DNA from: Terriglobia bacterium
Lineage (GTDB): Bacteria; Acidobacteriota; Terriglobia; Bryobacterales; Bryobacteraceae
Assembly: GCA_020073305.1 (NCBI GenBank)
Contig: JAIQFK010000030.1
Span: forward strand, 1 to 64,000
DNA length: 64,000 nucleotides
Reading direction: 5' to 3'
Shown here: piece by piece, positions 52,185-64,000 of the stretch
How the letters are laid out: every line of letters starts with the position of its first letter
How positions within the stretch are numbered: position 1 is the first letter of the stretch
The notes under the pieces: generated by a model
Seen by the model: the letters and a program-made list of their open reading frames with translations, nothing else
What the model was told of the DNA's origin: nothing
Database searches by the model: none
Translations under genes and position numbers: made by a program

Positions 52185-53440
52185 TGCACCCCGCCGAGAC
52201 CTTTTCAGCATTTGGAGACACGTTTCTCATCGCTGTAACGCGAGATATTACGGAACAGCTCAAACAGCAGGTTGCCAGGGCAGACCTCTCTTATGTTGCC
52301 AGCGTAAACCCTACGGAGTACGTCGCAGGCCTTGCTGAGCAGTTCGCGATCTCGCCGCTTAGGGTCGATGTCGACCATGCGACCATGAGTCCGCGCGAGG
52401 AGACGGTGCGGGCGGAACGGTTCGATGTTTATTCGGGTCGACACGCCGGGGATCCGTACACGCGACAGATTGTTACGGTTCATGTGCCTTTCAACGGCGA
52501 CCCTGCGGTGTTCCGGTATCAGGCCAGCGCGCGCACGATTTGTCCGCGTCCGATCTGGGTTGACGGGGGTGAAGTGTGCTTCGACGTAATCGTGCCCGCG
52601 CACCCGTCGCCCGATATCAAGGGAGAGGTGAAGCGAATGTTGGCGTGCCTCAGTGAGAACGCAAGATGTCTCAACCAGGAGATTGCCGGCTTCAACCAGT
52701 CATTGGCCGGGTTGGCGAAGGGCTTCGTCGATCGGCGTCGAGCGGAACTCCAGGAGCGCTTAGGTATCCTTGAAACGCTGGACCTCCCACTGAGAAAGGT
52801 GGATGCCGTACCCGCGAGCGTGTCCGTCCCTGTTGTGCGAAAGACGTTACCCGCACCCAAGCCCGCGCCGGGTTCGACGCCATATCGGCACGCGTGGACG
52901 CTCGACGAGAACATCTATGAAGAAATGCTCCAGGGCATCCAGGACAGAGGACGATCCTGGGAACGATTGCCGCGAGCTTACGCGGGCAAGGGAGAGGAAG
53001 CGCTTCGGGATGAGCTGATCGTCCAACTCGCGTCGCAGTTTGGTTGGGCATCAACCACCGGCGAGACATTCAACAAGGCAGGAAAGACCGACATCTTGAT
53101 GCGGTACGAGCAGGAAAACTTGTTTGTCGCAGAGTGCAAATTCTGGCGCGGACGCCAGCAGCACCTCGCGACGATTGACCAACTGCTCAAGTACCTAACG
53201 TGGCGGGACGCCAAAACAGCAATCATCTACTTTCTGGATACTCGCGAGGTGACGACACCCCTGCGCGCAGTTCAGGAATGCACACCGGAGCATCCGTGCT
53301 TCGTCGCAGCCAATGGCACACGCGGCGAATCGCGATTCGACTTCACGTTCCATCTTCGCGACGATCCCGAACGAACACTCCACATCGCAATCCTCTGCTT
53401 CCACCTCCCCAAACCCAAGCAGGACGAATCGAGCAACTAG
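52184..53440 (+). CDS. PD-(D/E)XK nuclease-like protein
   Basis: The 418-residue protein has an N-terminal alpha/beta part of unknown family, a basic helical middle (GLAKGFVDRRRAELQERLGILE), then a C-terminal domain. The C-terminal domain has the pattern EALRDELIVQLASQFG, GKTDILMRYEQENLFVAECKFWRG and AIIYFLDTREVT. The D-x15-ExK arrangement (Asp in GKTDIL, Glu and Lys in AECKFW) is that of PD-(D/E)XK nucleases, including Mrr-like restriction enzymes. It may cleave DNA as a stand-alone defence protein. It overlaps the previous frame by one base, lies between repeats and an IS remnant, and has no methylase nearby. Confidence 0.6.
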   Translation: MHPAETFSAFGDTFLIAVTRDITEQLKQQVARADLSYVASVNPTEYVAGLAEQFAISPLRVDVDHATMSPREETVRAERFDVYSGRHAGDPYTRQIVTVHVPFNGDPAVFRYQASARTICPRPIWVDGGEVCFDVIVPAHPSPDIKGEVKRMLACLSENARCLNQEIAGFNQSLAGLAKGFVDRRRAELQERLGILETLDLPLRKVDAVPASVSVPVVRKTLPAPKPAPGSTPYRHAWTLDENIYEEMLQGIQDRGRSWERLPRAYAGKGEEALRDELIVQLASQFGWASTTGETFNKAGKTDILMRYEQENLFVAECKFWRGRQQHLATIDQLLKYLTWRDAKTAIIYFLDTREVTTPLRAVQECTPEHPCFVAANGTRGESRFDFTFHLRDDPERTLHIAILCFHLPKPKQDESSN

Positions 53441-53772
53441 CGAATCCTCATACGTGAAAGTGCTGGATCACTGCAGAGAAACGCTACTCTCCGATCATCG
53501 CACCGACAGCATGGAGTGGCGGTACAACATCGTCGATGATGACGACGTTTTGATGGCGAAGGCGGTGGTGGAGAAGCTCGGGATGAAGAAGGTTTTGTGA
53601 TCGATTCCGATGCCGCATGAGTTATCGGACGCAAATCGGGCAACCCGAGTTCGTGCCAGAGGGCTCCGCCGAGCCATTTAAGAAACACGAGCAATACGGC
53701 GATCTCAATCGACCAAAACTTGACGTTGTGGATGAGCCGGTGTGCGTTGAATCGCCTTCGTCGTTTAGCCAC
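53437..53772 (-). CDS. Small single-helix membrane protein
   Basis: The first 45 residues (RRRFNAHRLIHNVKFWS, then IEIAVLLVFLKWLGGALWHEL) form a basic N-terminus and one transmembrane helix, a layout common among short Acidobacteriota membrane proteins. The remaining codons to 53437 are Ser/Pro/Arg-rich and probably not native, so a frameshift or a shorter original gene is likely. Function unknown. Confidence 0.4.
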   Translation of the reverse strand: MAKRRRRFNAHRLIHNVKFWSIEIAVLLVFLKWLGGALWHELGLPDLRPITHAASESITKPSSSRASPPPPSPSKRRHHRRCCTATPCCRCDDRRVAFLCSDPALSRMRIR

Positions 53773-54039
53773 ACTTATCCCCGTTCTCCGGCTCCGTGGA
53801 TTGGCTAAAGACTACTTTGCTAAACGCTCAAACGGAATCGGTTGATTTCTCAACCGCTGGCCGCTAGCCGGACGCGACCCCATACCAAACTGAACGAGGA
53901 TATTCCAAAATCGTAGTCCTTGCGGACACAAGTTAAAAAGGGCACCTCGCCCACCTTGAATCCTAACACAGTCCGGAAAGCTGAGAAAATGGCTGTCTGA
54001 GGTGCAAGTTTGGCTTTCGATCCCGGAGACGTGAGGACC

Positions 54040-54306
54040 CTAGTCTGCTGATTCTGAAGTGTCTTTATATTTGTTGACCTTGCGGATGATCTGGCTGGCA
54101 CTGGCGATCCACTGAAAAGGCCGGGGCCTTTTGTTATAGAGCCGGATGTAGTCGTTGATGGCTTGGATCAGATCGCGAACGCTGCGGAACGTTCCTCGGC
54201 GGATTCGCTTTCGCGTGATTTCGGCGAACCAGCGTTCAATCTGATTGAGCCAAGAAGCACTCGTGGGAGTGAAGTGTGATCTGCGCGATTTTGCTGCAAA
54301 CTCCAT
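54040..54306 (-). pseudogene. IS630-family transposase, C-terminal fragment
   Basis: The 88 codons contain SRRSHFTPTSASWLNQIERWFAEITRKRIRRGTF, the DDE-superfamily C-terminal region of IS630 transposases with its last catalytic Glu (NQIERWF). It continues with LIQAINDYIRLYNKRPRPFQW. The N-terminal helix-turn-helix and first catalytic Asp are missing, as 54307 onward is unrelated sequence. Dead remnant. Confidence 0.8.
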
Positions 54307-54390
54307 CGGCGCGCCGGTACCATTTCACCGGACACACTGATTATGCCACGCGCGCAAACCCCGATTCGGATGTGTTGGCGGCACGCATTA

Positions 54391-55845
54391 TCAGCTCTGG
54401 AGCTTCTGTTTGGCCGCGCGCAGCAGTTCAGCCTGTGGATGGCCGCGGTAAAACGGATCCAGCGGAAAACAGCCCGACACCAGCCCGTTGCGCGGCCCGG
54501 TGGTGCAATCGCTGAAGGTGCGGCACAGGCGCTTGGTCTCGAGCGGCGCCCCGCGCAGCACGTCCCACGGCAGGTCGGGGTAGGACAGCACCACGCGTCC
54601 CAGCCCCACGAAATCCACCTGCCCGGTCCGCACGTAATGCTGCGCCACGTTCGGTAGCCACTCCTGCAGATAGCTGTAGCCGGTGCCGACGATCGTCATC
54701 TGCGGGTAGCGCGCCTTGACCTCGCTGGTCACTGCGATCAGCCGCGCCGCACCGGCCAGCGGATCTTCGGGCGGCTCGTAACCGTCCGATGGCGGAAACA
54801 GCGCCGGCCGTTGGATGTGCGGAGTGTAATAAGGACTGCCGCCGGAGATGCACACCAGCCGGATTCCGAGCTGATCCAGAATGTCCAGAAAACGGTACGT
54901 CTCCGTCAGTTCGATCTCGACGGGATTCGCCGCATCCACGCCGAAACCGTACTCATACCGCCCGCTGAAGTCCTCGGGTTCGCCGCGGCGATCGCTCCCC
55001 ATGCGAAACGGGATGAGATCGAAGGCGCTCAGCCGGACGCCGATCAGCAAGCCGGGAGCGTCGCGCCGGACGCCTTCGACGATCGCGCGCAAAAACCGTG
55101 TTCGATTCTCAAGGCTGCCGCCGTACTTGCCGCCTCGCGCGCGCGCGCTGAGGAACTCGTGCCCGAGGTAGCCGTGACAATGCTTGATATCGACAAAAGC
55201 GAAGCCGGCCGATTGCGCGCGCACCGCCGCCGCGATGAAGTCCTCGATGATTTGCTCGATTTCTCCATCGGTGAGGCAGGGATGGCCCGGCGCAATGCCA
55301 AACTTCGAATCGAGCAGCGGGTGGTGATAGAGGATGCGGGGTTCGAGCCGCTTTTTGTCGTTGGGCCGCGCAAAGCGCCCCGAATGGGTGAGCTGCAAAC
55401 CGATCAGCAAATCGCCGCTCGCGCCGTGCCGCTCTTCGTGCGCCAGCACGAGGCAGCGGCGCAATGCTTCGAGCGACGCCTGCGTGTTGTCGCTCGACAG
55501 CAATTGGTTCGGATTGGCGCGCCCCTCGTGGCTGACGGCTACGGCCTCGCCGCCCCAGATCAGTTTCGCGCCGCTCTCGCCAAAGTGCCGCCACCGTCGG
55601 ATCGTCAGCTCTGACGGACGGCCGTCGACGGTACCGTCCCATCCCTCCATGGGGAGGATGCAGAAGCGGTTCCCGATGCGCAGCTCGCCGAATGAATAAG
55701 GTTGTGCCAGCGGCGCGCCTTCGCCCGTCGAAACCTCGCGGTCGAATCCCAGGGGGAGGCCCAGGCGCGCGATGTAATCTGCGAACTCATGCGCATGCTT
55801 GAGCGAAGCCATGCGGCCATACCTATGCGACGCGGTGTCGGGCAT
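54391..55845 (-). CDS. NADH:flavin oxidoreductase (Old Yellow Enzyme family)
   Basis: The 484-residue protein is an FMN-binding TIM barrel: [80 protein letters not shown] and [16 protein letters not shown] with [17 protein letters not shown]. These are OYE/2,4-dienoyl-CoA-reductase barrel motifs. A Cys group near the end (C441, C447, C459) differs from the CxxCxxxCx11C cluster of the long enzymes, and no NAD/FAD domain follows. It probably reduces an enone-type substrate. ATG 55845 is preferred; 55812 and 55866 are possible. It is divergent from the hybrid histidine kinase. Confidence 0.88.
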   Translation of the reverse strand: MPDTASHRYGRMASLKHAHEFADYIARLGLPLGFDREVSTGEGAPLAQPYSFGELRIGNRFCILPMEGWDGTVDGRPSELTIRRWRHFGESGAKLIWGGEAVAVSHEGRANPNQLLSSDNTQASLEALRRCLVLAHEERHGASGDLLIGLQLTHSGRFARPNDKKRLEPRILYHHPLLDSKFGIAPGHPCLTDGEIEQIIEDFIAAAVRAQSAGFAFVDIKHCHGYLGHEFLSARARGGKYGGSLENRTRFLRAIVEGVRRDAPGLLIGVRLSAFDLIPFRMGSDRRGEPEDFSGRYEYGFGVDAANPVEIELTETYRFLDILDQLGIRLVCISGGSPYYTPHIQRPALFPPSDGYEPPEDPLAGAARLIAVTSEVKARYPQMTIVGTGYSYLQEWLPNVAQHYVRTGQVDFVGLGRVVLSYPDLPWDVLRGAPLETKRLCRTFSDCTTGPRNGLVSGCFPLDPFYRGHPQAELLRAAKQKLQS

Positions 55846-55958
55846 GAAAACGTACCAAATTATCACGTTGCGCGCGTTCGAACGTGGGTAAAGGCCTGAG
55901 CCGGTTTCGCCGATAGAGAAAGAGGGCAGCTCGAACTGCCCAACTTATCGGCTGTCGT

Positions 55959-59561
<3,603 letters not shown>

Positions 59562-59573
59562 CCTGAGGTTTAC

Positions 59574-59762
59574 CTACTTGCCGTCTCCGTCGCCATCAGC
59601 GTCCGCATGCTGGTGAGCCTGCGCCGCAGCGCTGAGATGGACCGAATCAGTGGCTGGCTGGGAACTGGCGGAACTCTTCGGTGGGTGTTGTGTCACCCCA
59701 GTGGGTGCAGTGCCTGTAGCTCCGGAAACTGCGTGAATATGCGAAACCGGCGAAATACCCAT
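59574..59762 (-). CDS. Short low-complexity protein, unknown
   Basis: From ATG 59762, with GAGGG eight bases upstream, the 62-residue product (MGISPVSHIHAVSGATGTAP) is rich in Ala, Ser and His, carries DSVHLSAAAQAHQHAD, and ends in an acidic DGDGDGK tail. Proteins with a D[ST]V.LS..AQA pattern are common short genes in this group. It has no membrane segment. The GTG at 59777 would add five residues. Function unknown. Confidence 0.55.
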   Translation of the reverse strand: MGISPVSHIHAVSGATGTAPTGVTQHPPKSSASSQPATDSVHLSAAAQAHQHADADGDGDGK

Positions 59763-59874
59763 GAGATAGTCCCTCACTTCCTCTTATCGGCTTCGCCGGC
59801 TGCTTTTCTAGTTTATTTTTGCGACCGTACCCCTCGAATCTTGCTTTCGATAGCAGGAATTAGCGCCCGCGCGT

Positions 59875-60621
59875 CTACCCGAACGCTGCCGCCCACCCCA
59901 TCTTCACCAAAACGTACACCGCCCACGTCCCCAGCACGCCCCCGAAAGCCGAACCCCAGGTGATCTTGCGGCCGGCTGCGGCAAAACCGGTGGCCAGCAG
60001 AGCCAGGGTCCACAGCGTGAAAACATCGATGGAGGTGCCCAGGCTCAGCAGCCATTTCGGCGTCGAGTTCGGCTCCAGAAACGCCCCGATATTGGTCAAC
60101 GTCGGGTACTGCAGGTCAAACTCTTCCGGGTTCTTCAGAAGCATCACGGCCAGCGCCATGATGCTGCCAAACAGAAGCGGCATCCACGAGTAACAGACAA
60201 TCGCAAACGCCTGGCGGAAGGAAACCTCCGCGCCAAACACCGTGCGGAACAGGAGAAGAAATACGCCCGCCGTCGCCAGCGCCATGATCGGGAATCCCAC
60301 CACGATCGCGACGTAAGAAATGATCGGGCCGAACTTAATCTGTGCGGCTACCGCTTGCTCCTTCTGGTCGGCCGGCATGTTTTGCATGCCCGAGTTGGTC
60401 TCCGCCTGCTGCCGGAAGAACCGCTCCCAGCCCACGCGTTGCGTGAAGCTGTAGGTGAAAATCAAGCTCGCCAGCACCAGGATCACCAGCGGGGGCCACC
60501 AGCGCGGACGCAACGCGATATCGCGAAAAGCCAGCCCAGGGGACCATACCACGCCAGTCAAGCGGGCCAGCTCGCCCATGGGTGCTTCTTGAGGAGGTTG
60601 CGCAGGAATTGCGGCTGCCAT
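59875..60621 (-). CDS. Yip1-domain membrane protein
   Basis: The 248-residue protein begins MAAAIPAQPPQEAPMGELAR and carries the Yip1-like pattern: GVVWSPGLAFRDIALRPRWWPP at the start, then five hydrophobic segments including ISYVAIVVGFPIMALATAGVFLLLF and IVCYSWMPLLFGSIMALAVMLL. The conserved SFRQAFAIVCYSWMP and a terminal GGVLGTWAVYVLVKMGW agree with bacterial Yip1 proteins of unknown role. GGGG four bases upstream supports ATG 60621. Confidence 0.85.
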   Translation of the reverse strand: MAAAIPAQPPQEAPMGELARLTGVVWSPGLAFRDIALRPRWWPPLVILVLASLIFTYSFTQRVGWERFFRQQAETNSGMQNMPADQKEQAVAAQIKFGPIISYVAIVVGFPIMALATAGVFLLLFRTVFGAEVSFRQAFAIVCYSWMPLLFGSIMALAVMLLKNPEEFDLQYPTLTNIGAFLEPNSTPKWLLSLGTSIDVFTLWTLALLATGFAAAGRKITWGSAFGGVLGTWAVYVLVKMGWAAAFG

Positions 60622-60700
60622 TTGGCCCCAATTGTACACCCAACCGGGGCCGGCGCAATCATGCTCTTGCACCTGCCGGGTACCAGGCGAACCAGACCTT

Positions 60701-60914
60701 TTAGTCCCTGTCAGGACACTGGCACTCCTCGAGTTTTCGCCTCAAAAAGCGCCGCTCGGGTTCCGAACAAGGGCACGCCAAGGCCGCGCGGAAAGAGGCC
60801 GCGGCTTCCGCCCTCTGGCCCAGTTCCAAAAGCAAGTGCCCACGCACCGAGAGCAACAAATAGTATTCGCGCAGCTTCGGATCGTTCAGCAAGGGCGCGA
60901 TCACTCCCAGCGCC
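60701..60914 (-). pseudogene. ECF sigma factor, C-terminal remnant
   Basis: On the minus strand DEALGVIAPLLNDPKLREYY leads into VRGHLLLELGQRAEAAASFRAALA and ERRFLRRKLEEC, the C-terminal helical end of large SigJ/DUF6596-type ECF sigma factors. Everything before it is missing and an out-of-frame junction with the following DUF1579-like stub lies at about 60915. It cannot act as a sigma factor. Confidence 0.6.
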
Positions 60915-61160
60915 TCATCGGGTCAGCATGGCGGGCATCTTCTCAGCCGTCTCCTTCTCCACCAGTGCCGTGCCGCCGGCAATGACTTCGTAACTCAAAT
61001 GGGCTTTTCCCATCGCGGTGTCGGCTTCCCATTCGCCCGCCAGCGTCTTGAGGCGCGAGAAGGCCGCGGCATCGTTCGTGTGTTCAGATTTCGAGCTGGC
61101 CGCGTGGACTGCCACCGCCGCCAACAGCAGGCTTGCAAGGACAAAATATTGTCTCTTCAT
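60915..61160 (-). pseudogene. Secreted DUF1579-like protein, truncated
   Basis: The 81 codons start at ATG 61160, with GAGGAGAAAA upstream, and give a signal peptide (YFVLASLLLAAVAVHAASS). FSRLKTLAGEWEADTAMGK and YEVIAGGTALVEKETAEKMPAMLTR then match the first third of DUF1579-type proteins of usually about 170 residues. The frame stops exactly where a conserved histidine-rich part should follow and meets the sigma-factor remnant, so a deletion fused the two genes. Confidence 0.6.
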
Positions 61161-61301
61161 CGTTTTCTCCTCTTGGGTGTTGCGATTGCAGTTGAATAAC
61201 GAACGAGCCCGCCGGAAATCGACACATACCCGGAAAAAAATTCTGGCGCCGGATGCATTGGCATCGCTGGCCACAAAACCTCGGTGTATCATGCTCTCTG
61301 C

Positions 61302-63518
61302 ATGAGGGTATTCTGGGCCATTCCTTTCTCTGTCTTGTTCGTTGGCGCGGGTTGCACCAGGTCTCCCGTCGAACCGGCGCCACAGCGCGCCTCCGCCATC
61401 GTCGTCAACGCGCCCCCAGGCGGTCCCATCGCCATCAAAACCCCGGCGGCGGAATTTGCCATTCTGCCGAGCGGCTACGTCCAGGCTTTTTTCGTCAAGG
61501 GAGGGAGCCGGTTGACGCTGGATGAGCCGCAGGAAGGCGGCGGCTACGTCGTCAGCGCAGGCAAACCGGTCCGGGATTTCACGCTCGATTTCCCTTCTGC
61601 CCAGATTACGGAAGCCCACGGCAAACTCGGCCCGCTCGGCAAACGCGTGGTCGTAACCGGGCGAAGCGCGACGACGGGGCTTGAAGAAACTCTGGCGGTC
61701 GAGGTCTACGACGACTTCCCCAATCTCGCTGTCACCACCTTGGCATTTAAGAACACCCGCAGCCAGGAACTGCAGCTCGATCAAGTGATCGCCGTGCGGC
61801 ATCGGCTGAACGCGTCTCTCGCCGATGCAAAAGCCGCTCCGTACGCCCTCTGGTCGTTTCAGGGATCGAGCTACGATTGGGGCAAAGACGAAATCCTCCC
61901 GATTTCACGGACCTTCGAGCGCCCGAACATGATGGGAGGTCCGTCGCCCAAGGGACTCGGCGGCGGCATTCCCGTGATCGACTTCTGGACGGCTAGTGTA
62001 GGCGAAGCCTTCGGCCACTTCGAAACCGTGCCCATGGTTTTGTCCCTTCCCGTGAAAGTGGAAACCGACGGCCGAGTTAGCGCTTCCATGGTTCTCGAGC
62101 CTCGCACACTTCTGAAACCCGGTGAAGTTTACTCCACGCCGCGCACTTTTGTCGCCGTCCACACGGGTGATTTCTATGAGCCGCTGCATCTCTGGTCTCT
62201 GGCGTTGCAACGCGATGGCTGGACGCTCCCACACTCGACCCGCGCGGATTACGCCGTCAACTGGTGCGGCTGGGGCTACGAGCAGGATTTCACGCCCGCC
62301 CAGATGTTGGGCACCATCCCGAAGCTCAAACAACTGGGCATCCGCTGGGCTACCCTCGACTACCGCTGGTTCGACAACTACGGTGACTGGAATCCGCGGG
62401 CCGACACCCTCCCCGGCGACACGATTAAAAAAATCGTCGGCGAGTTTCATAGGCAGGGGTTCCTGGTCCAGCTCTGGTGGCAACCTATCGCCGTCGAGGA
62501 CGGTCACGGCAAGCACGCTCTTCCTAAACCCATGGCGGTAGCCAAGCTGGTCAAGCAACATCCAGAGTGGCTGATCCTCGACAAAAATGGCCGCCACGCG
62601 CCCATGATCAGTCCCGTGAGCACGGTGGCCGCGCTTTGCCCTGCGTTGCCCGAGGTCCAGGAGTTTCACCGCAAGCTGGTGGAAAAGTTTATTCGCGACT
62701 GGGGCTTCGACGGGCACAAGATGGACAGCGTTTACAGTGTGCCGCTCTGTTACAATCCCGCGCACCATCACAAATCGCCGGAGGATTCCGTCCGCGCGAT
62801 GGCTCAAGTCTATCGAGTGATTTTCGAGACTACGCGCGCCTTGAAACCCGAGAGCGTAATCCAGATCTGCCCCTGTGGCACTACGCCGAATCTGGCATGG
62901 CTTCCGTATGAAGATCAGCCGGTGACTGCCGACCCGGTCGGCGGTTTCCAGATTCGCCGCCGCATCAAAATGTACAAGGCGTTGCTGGGACCGCAAGCCG
63001 CCGTGTACGGAGACCACGTCGAGTTAAGCGAGATGCGGCCAGTGGGAAAGGACTACGTCGAGACCGGCAAGGACTTTGCCTCAACCCTGGGAACCGGCGG
63101 AGTGATCGGCACCAAGTTCATCTGGCCGGACGATCCTCCACGGCCCCACTTCCGCAATGTGGTCCTCACGCCCGAGAAGGAATCCATATGGAAAAAGTGG
63201 ATTGGCATCTACAACGCGAAGATGCTTTCCCAGGGAAACTTTCTGGATCTCTACACCACCGGCTACGATGTCCCGGAAGCTTACGCCATTGAGAAGGACG
63301 GCAAAATGTACTACGCGTTCTTTGCGCCCGGCAGCTCCCAGCCTTGGAAGGGTGAAATTGAATTGCGAGGCCTCCAGCCAGGAACGTACCGCGTCTTTGA
63401 CTACGACAACGGGAGAGACTTGGGAACTGTCGATGCGGGCAAGCCAAGACTTGGCGTCGAGTTTACCGGCCACCTGCTGCTCGAAGCAGGGGCTGAGCAG
63501 GCTCGGCCCGATCGCTAA
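61302..63518 (+). CDS. Lipoprotein GH36-like alpha-galactosidase (melibiase)
   Basis: The 738-residue protein has a lipoprotein leader (MRVFWAIPFSVLFVGAGC, lipobox GAGC), so ATG 61302 is better than GTG 61284. An N-terminal beta-sandwich precedes a clan GH-D barrel: NWCGWGYEQDFTPAQMLGTI, IRWATLDYRWFDNYGDWNP, DWGFDGHKMDSVYSVPLCYN (candidate nucleophile Asp), CPCGTTPNLAWLPYEDQPVTADPVGG (candidate acid Asp) and a C-terminal beta domain. It hydrolyses alpha-galactosides, or related substrates of GH36/GH27 type, at the outer membrane or periplasm. Substrate specificity cannot be read from sequence alone. Confidence 0.85.
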   Translation: MRVFWAIPFSVLFVGAGCTRSPVEPAPQRASAIVVNAPPGGPIAIKTPAAEFAILPSGYVQAFFVKGGSRLTLDEPQEGGGYVVSAGKPVRDFTLDFPSAQITEAHGKLGPLGKRVVVTGRSATTGLEETLAVEVYDDFPNLAVTTLAFKNTRSQELQLDQVIAVRHRLNASLADAKAAPYALWSFQGSSYDWGKDEILPISRTFERPNMMGGPSPKGLGGGIPVIDFWTASVGEAFGHFETVPMVLSLPVKVETDGRVSASMVLEPRTLLKPGEVYSTPRTFVAVHTGDFYEPLHLWSLALQRDGWTLPHSTRADYAVNWCGWGYEQDFTPAQMLGTIPKLKQLGIRWATLDYRWFDNYGDWNPRADTLPGDTIKKIVGEFHRQGFLVQLWWQPIAVEDGHGKHALPKPMAVAKLVKQHPEWLILDKNGRHAPMISPVSTVAALCPALPEVQEFHRKLVEKFIRDWGFDGHKMDSVYSVPLCYNPAHHHKSPEDSVRAMAQVYRVIFETTRALKPESVIQICPCGTTPNLAWLPYEDQPVTADPVGGFQIRRRIKMYKALLGPQAAVYGDHVELSEMRPVGKDYVETGKDFASTLGTGGVIGTKFIWPDDPPRPHFRNVVLTPEKESIWKKWIGIYNAKMLSQGNFLDLYTTGYDVPEAYAIEKDGKMYYAFFAPGSSQPWKGEIELRGLQPGTYRVFDYDNGRDLGTVDAGKPRLGVEFTGHLLLEAGAEQARPDR

Positions 63519-63534
63519 GGTTCTCCGGCAACGC

Positions 63535-63900
63535 TTATAGGGTCAAGCTGCCGTGCGCCGGCACTGCTTTGTCGTGCCGTTCCTGGTCCTCGTGGCAATA
63601 AGGCGTCCAGGGAATCGCTTCCAGCCGGACCGGTTCAATCCGACGTCCGCAGTCGATGCACTTGCCGAAACTGCCGTGTCCGATTCGCTGCAAGGCGTCC
63701 CGCACCTGGACCAGCGTCTGCCATTCCAGGTTGCTTTCTTCAAAGGATGTGGATTTGCCCTCGGAGGAACTGGCCTTATCTAGCGGATCCCCGGCTTCGG
63801 AACTGGCAGCCTCGCGTGCCTCGCTCTCAAAGCGCCCGATGTCTGCCAGCAGTCCCCGTTCTTTGTCCAGCAGCCGCTGCTTGAAATGTTCTAAGTCCAT
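63535..63900 (-). CDS. DksA/TraR-family zinc-finger-like protein with one Cys lost
   Basis: The 121-residue protein has an N-terminal coiled-coil part (FKQRLLDKERGLLADIGRFESEAREA) and a C-terminal TraR/DksA finger (GHGSFGKCIDCGRRIEPVRLEAIPWTPYCHEDQERHD). The usual four ligands are CxxC...CxxC; here C81, C84 and C102 are present, but the fourth position is D105 (with H103 nearby). Zinc may be bound by Asp/His or weakly. Proteins of this family bind the RNA polymerase secondary channel or act in stringent-like control. No partner gene is adjacent; it is convergent with the GH36 gene. Confidence 0.85.
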   Translation of the reverse strand: MDLEHFKQRLLDKERGLLADIGRFESEAREAASSEAGDPLDKASSSEGKSTSFEESNLEWQTLVQVRDALQRIGHGSFGKCIDCGRRIEPVRLEAIPWTPYCHEDQERHDKAVPAHGSLTL

Positions 63901-64000
63901 GGGTTCCCTGTGTCGAGTATACGACGCTGCCGACGAACCTGCGCTACCACCGCCCGGTGACTGCCTGCCACCCGGCCGCTCACTGAGCCGCGCGCAAAGC

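Overview
The window looks like a chromosomal segment of an Acidobacteriota member close to Solibacter/Bryobacteraceae. This is inferred from family content only: a CarboxypepD_reg/TonB-dependent outer-membrane receptor, an ADOP-type MacB/FtsX permease, a PknB-like kinase fused to PD40 beta-propeller repeats, an X6-type ECF sigma factor, a reg_prop hybrid histidine kinase, and many Tat-exported glycosidase-like proteins. No rRNA, tRNA or CRISPR array was recognised.

Layout. 1-470: the left end of an ISL3-family insertion sequence plus other IS-like debris. 540-2067: a palindrome-controlled DUF2975/XRE pair and an unknown membrane protein. 2555-14499 (minus): a polysaccharide-utilisation-like operon that starts with a TonB receptor and a strong promoter, then a glycosidase-like protein, a beta-helix protein, a broken Tat leader and three tandem paralogous Tat-secreted proteins; a DeoR-family regulator is divergent at 15060. 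15946-18311: a Tat-exported YVTN propeller and a Tat-exported SelA-fold PLP enzyme. 19009-21995: the most unusual region. 22018-39923: PD40 kinase, MFS transporter, sigma factor with a broken TPR/kinase partner, ADOP permease, TPR proteins, an agarase-like glycosidase and a lactonase-type propeller. 40304-50627: a rhamnose module with isomerase, two GH78 rhamnosidases, aldolase/dehydrogenase fusion and RhaT; no rhamnulokinase is seen. 50761-54306: accessory DNA with GNAT, palindromic repeats, a PD-(D/E)XK-like nuclease and an IS630 remnant. 54391-63900: flavin oxidoreductase, hybrid histidine kinase, Yip1-like protein, merged pseudogenes, GH36-like alpha-galactosidase and a DksA/TraR-like protein.

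Main discovery. Two genes within 3 kb are each interrupted by a single in-frame UGA placed exactly where a redox cysteine is expected, and in each a hairpin with a GGUC/GGUCU apical loop follows at the distance used by bacterial SECIS elements. One is an AhpD-like/carboxymuconolactone decarboxylase protein (C59-F-F-U62, then H66; 19009-19548, minus). The other is a DUF3179 membrane protein (U168-T-L-C171; 20766-21995, plus). Reading frame and family similarity continue past both UGAs. They flank a MetE-like zinc methyltransferase. I read them as two selenoproteins that ordinary gene callers would split or truncate. The selenocysteine machinery (selA, selB, selC, selD) is not in this window.
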